This document shows, piece by piece, positions 63,681 through 64,000 of a stretch of DNA of 64,000 nt. Source of the stretch: Paraclostridium hominis (GTDB lineage Bacteria > Bacillota > Clostridia > Peptostreptococcales > Peptostreptococcaceae); the NCBI RefSeq assembly GCF_014306135.1, contig NZ_JACRWD010000003.1, positions 62,001 through 126,000 of the forward strand, in the 5' to 3' direction. Both the position numbers and the translations under genes were made by a program. The notes below the pieces were generated by a model that saw only the letters and a list, made by a program, of their open reading frames with translations, was not told the origin of the DNA and searched no databases. The first letter of the stretch is position 1. The number at the start of each line of letters is the position of its first letter.

Positions 63681-64000
63681 TATGCCAACCCTATATTCCC
63701 AATAAAATCATTTAAGCCATCGTAATTGGAGCAATTTATATTGTATAAAGACAATTTACTTATATCCATTTCACCATACAGTGAATTTATAAGTTTATCA
63801 TTAGAAGTTCCGCAGTAGTAAATATTTTTAAATTCTTTTATATTAGTATTTATAAATTCTAAGACGTTGTTGTTTTTTACACTATGTGAACTAATTACTA
63901 ACTTATCTTTTATTATATTTACATTAGTTATATTATTTTTTATATCTAATAGTATGTTTAAATTATTATCAATACATATTATTTCTTTATCTATTAGTGT
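63677..64000 (-). CDS. Type IV pilus assembly protein, PilM-like, 3' part
   Basis: The last 107 codons of a gene that starts beyond the window. Visible segments are FKNIYYCGTSNDKLINSLYG and a C-terminal DFIGNIGLAY, matching the end of actin-like PilM proteins, where a conserved GLA closes the fold. The identity rests mainly on position next to the PilN- and PilO-like genes. It probably belongs to a secondary pil cluster. Confidence 0.55.
   Translation of the reverse strand, partial: TLIDKEIICIDNNLNILLDIKNNITNVNIIKDKLVISSHSVKNNNVLEFINTNIKEFKNIYYCGTSNDKLINSLYGEMDISKLSLYNINCSNYDGLNDFIGNIGLAY

Noticed and set aside
1..64000. CRISPR arrays, insertion sequences, rRNA and tRNA genes
   Set aside because: I saw no regular repeat-spacer pattern, no transposase and no rRNA or ordinary tRNA. 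The only tRNA-like structure is tmRNA.

Overview
The window comes from a low-GC Gram-positive, spore-forming anaerobe, most likely a member of the Peptostreptococcaceae close to Clostridioides difficile. The evidence is the strong AT bias, two small acid-soluble spore proteins, a selenocysteine-containing D-proline reductase (Stickland) operon, a CdsR/CdsB-like cysteine-degradation pair, and gene content I recall lying in the corresponding region of C. difficile. Genus and species cannot be fixed from the sequence alone. Most genes lie on the minus strand.

Layout. Positions 1-1100: a truncated TIR-domain gene, a divergent gene of unknown function and a gene-poor stretch beside the 3' end of tmRNA (ssrA). 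1100-5030: ssrA, smpB, rnr and secG (trans-translation, RNA decay, secretion). 5290-14100: the lower glycolysis set eno-gpmI-tpiA-pgk-gap-cggR with a recognisable CggR operator, then rpoN (sigma-54). 14200-18040: hslO, a methyltransferase overlapping a spore-protein gene, an M20 amidohydrolase and hpt. 18100-21520: cdsB behind a near-perfect sigma-54 promoter, its enhancer-binding regulator, and a previously uncalled 49-residue membrane protein overlapping the regulator. 21550-32730: a methyltransferase, an SSB-like protein, a TauE-type permease and the whole prd operon (prdC, prdA, a small conserved gene, prdB, prdD, prdE, prdF) with prdR upstream. PrdB and PrdC each carry an in-frame UGA read as selenocysteine. 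A second near-perfect sigma-54 promoter precedes prdC.

32970-45620: small spore and unknown proteins, a DUF4364 protein, a beta-propeller, a TSCPD protein, folC, an rRNA m5C methyltransferase, valS with a valine T-box leader, a polysaccharide deacetylase, and phoU-pstBACS. 46700-52000: pepF, DegV, MgtC, MscS, a Spo0E-like small protein and a Gx-type transporter. 52000-60420: feoAB with a Fur-like site, an HtrA protease, pgi, a Na/Pi cotransporter behind an 11-bp-periodic PHO-box-like array, and an FAD oxidoreductase. 60500-64000: an unknown gene, a SEC-C/HTH protein, another unknown gene and the end of a type IV pilus PilM-N-O-like set that runs off the window.

The main theme is amino-acid fermentation under sigma-54. 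rpoN, two enhancer-binding regulators (PrdR, CdsR) and their two targets (proline reduction, cysteine breakdown) are within about 20 kb, and both sigma-54 promoters share a 13-nt upstream motif. The most novel-looking items are the 49-aa protein coupled to CdsR, the cysteine cluster in the CdsR sensor region, the shared motif upstream of both sigma-54 promoters, and the TIR gene next to ssrA.
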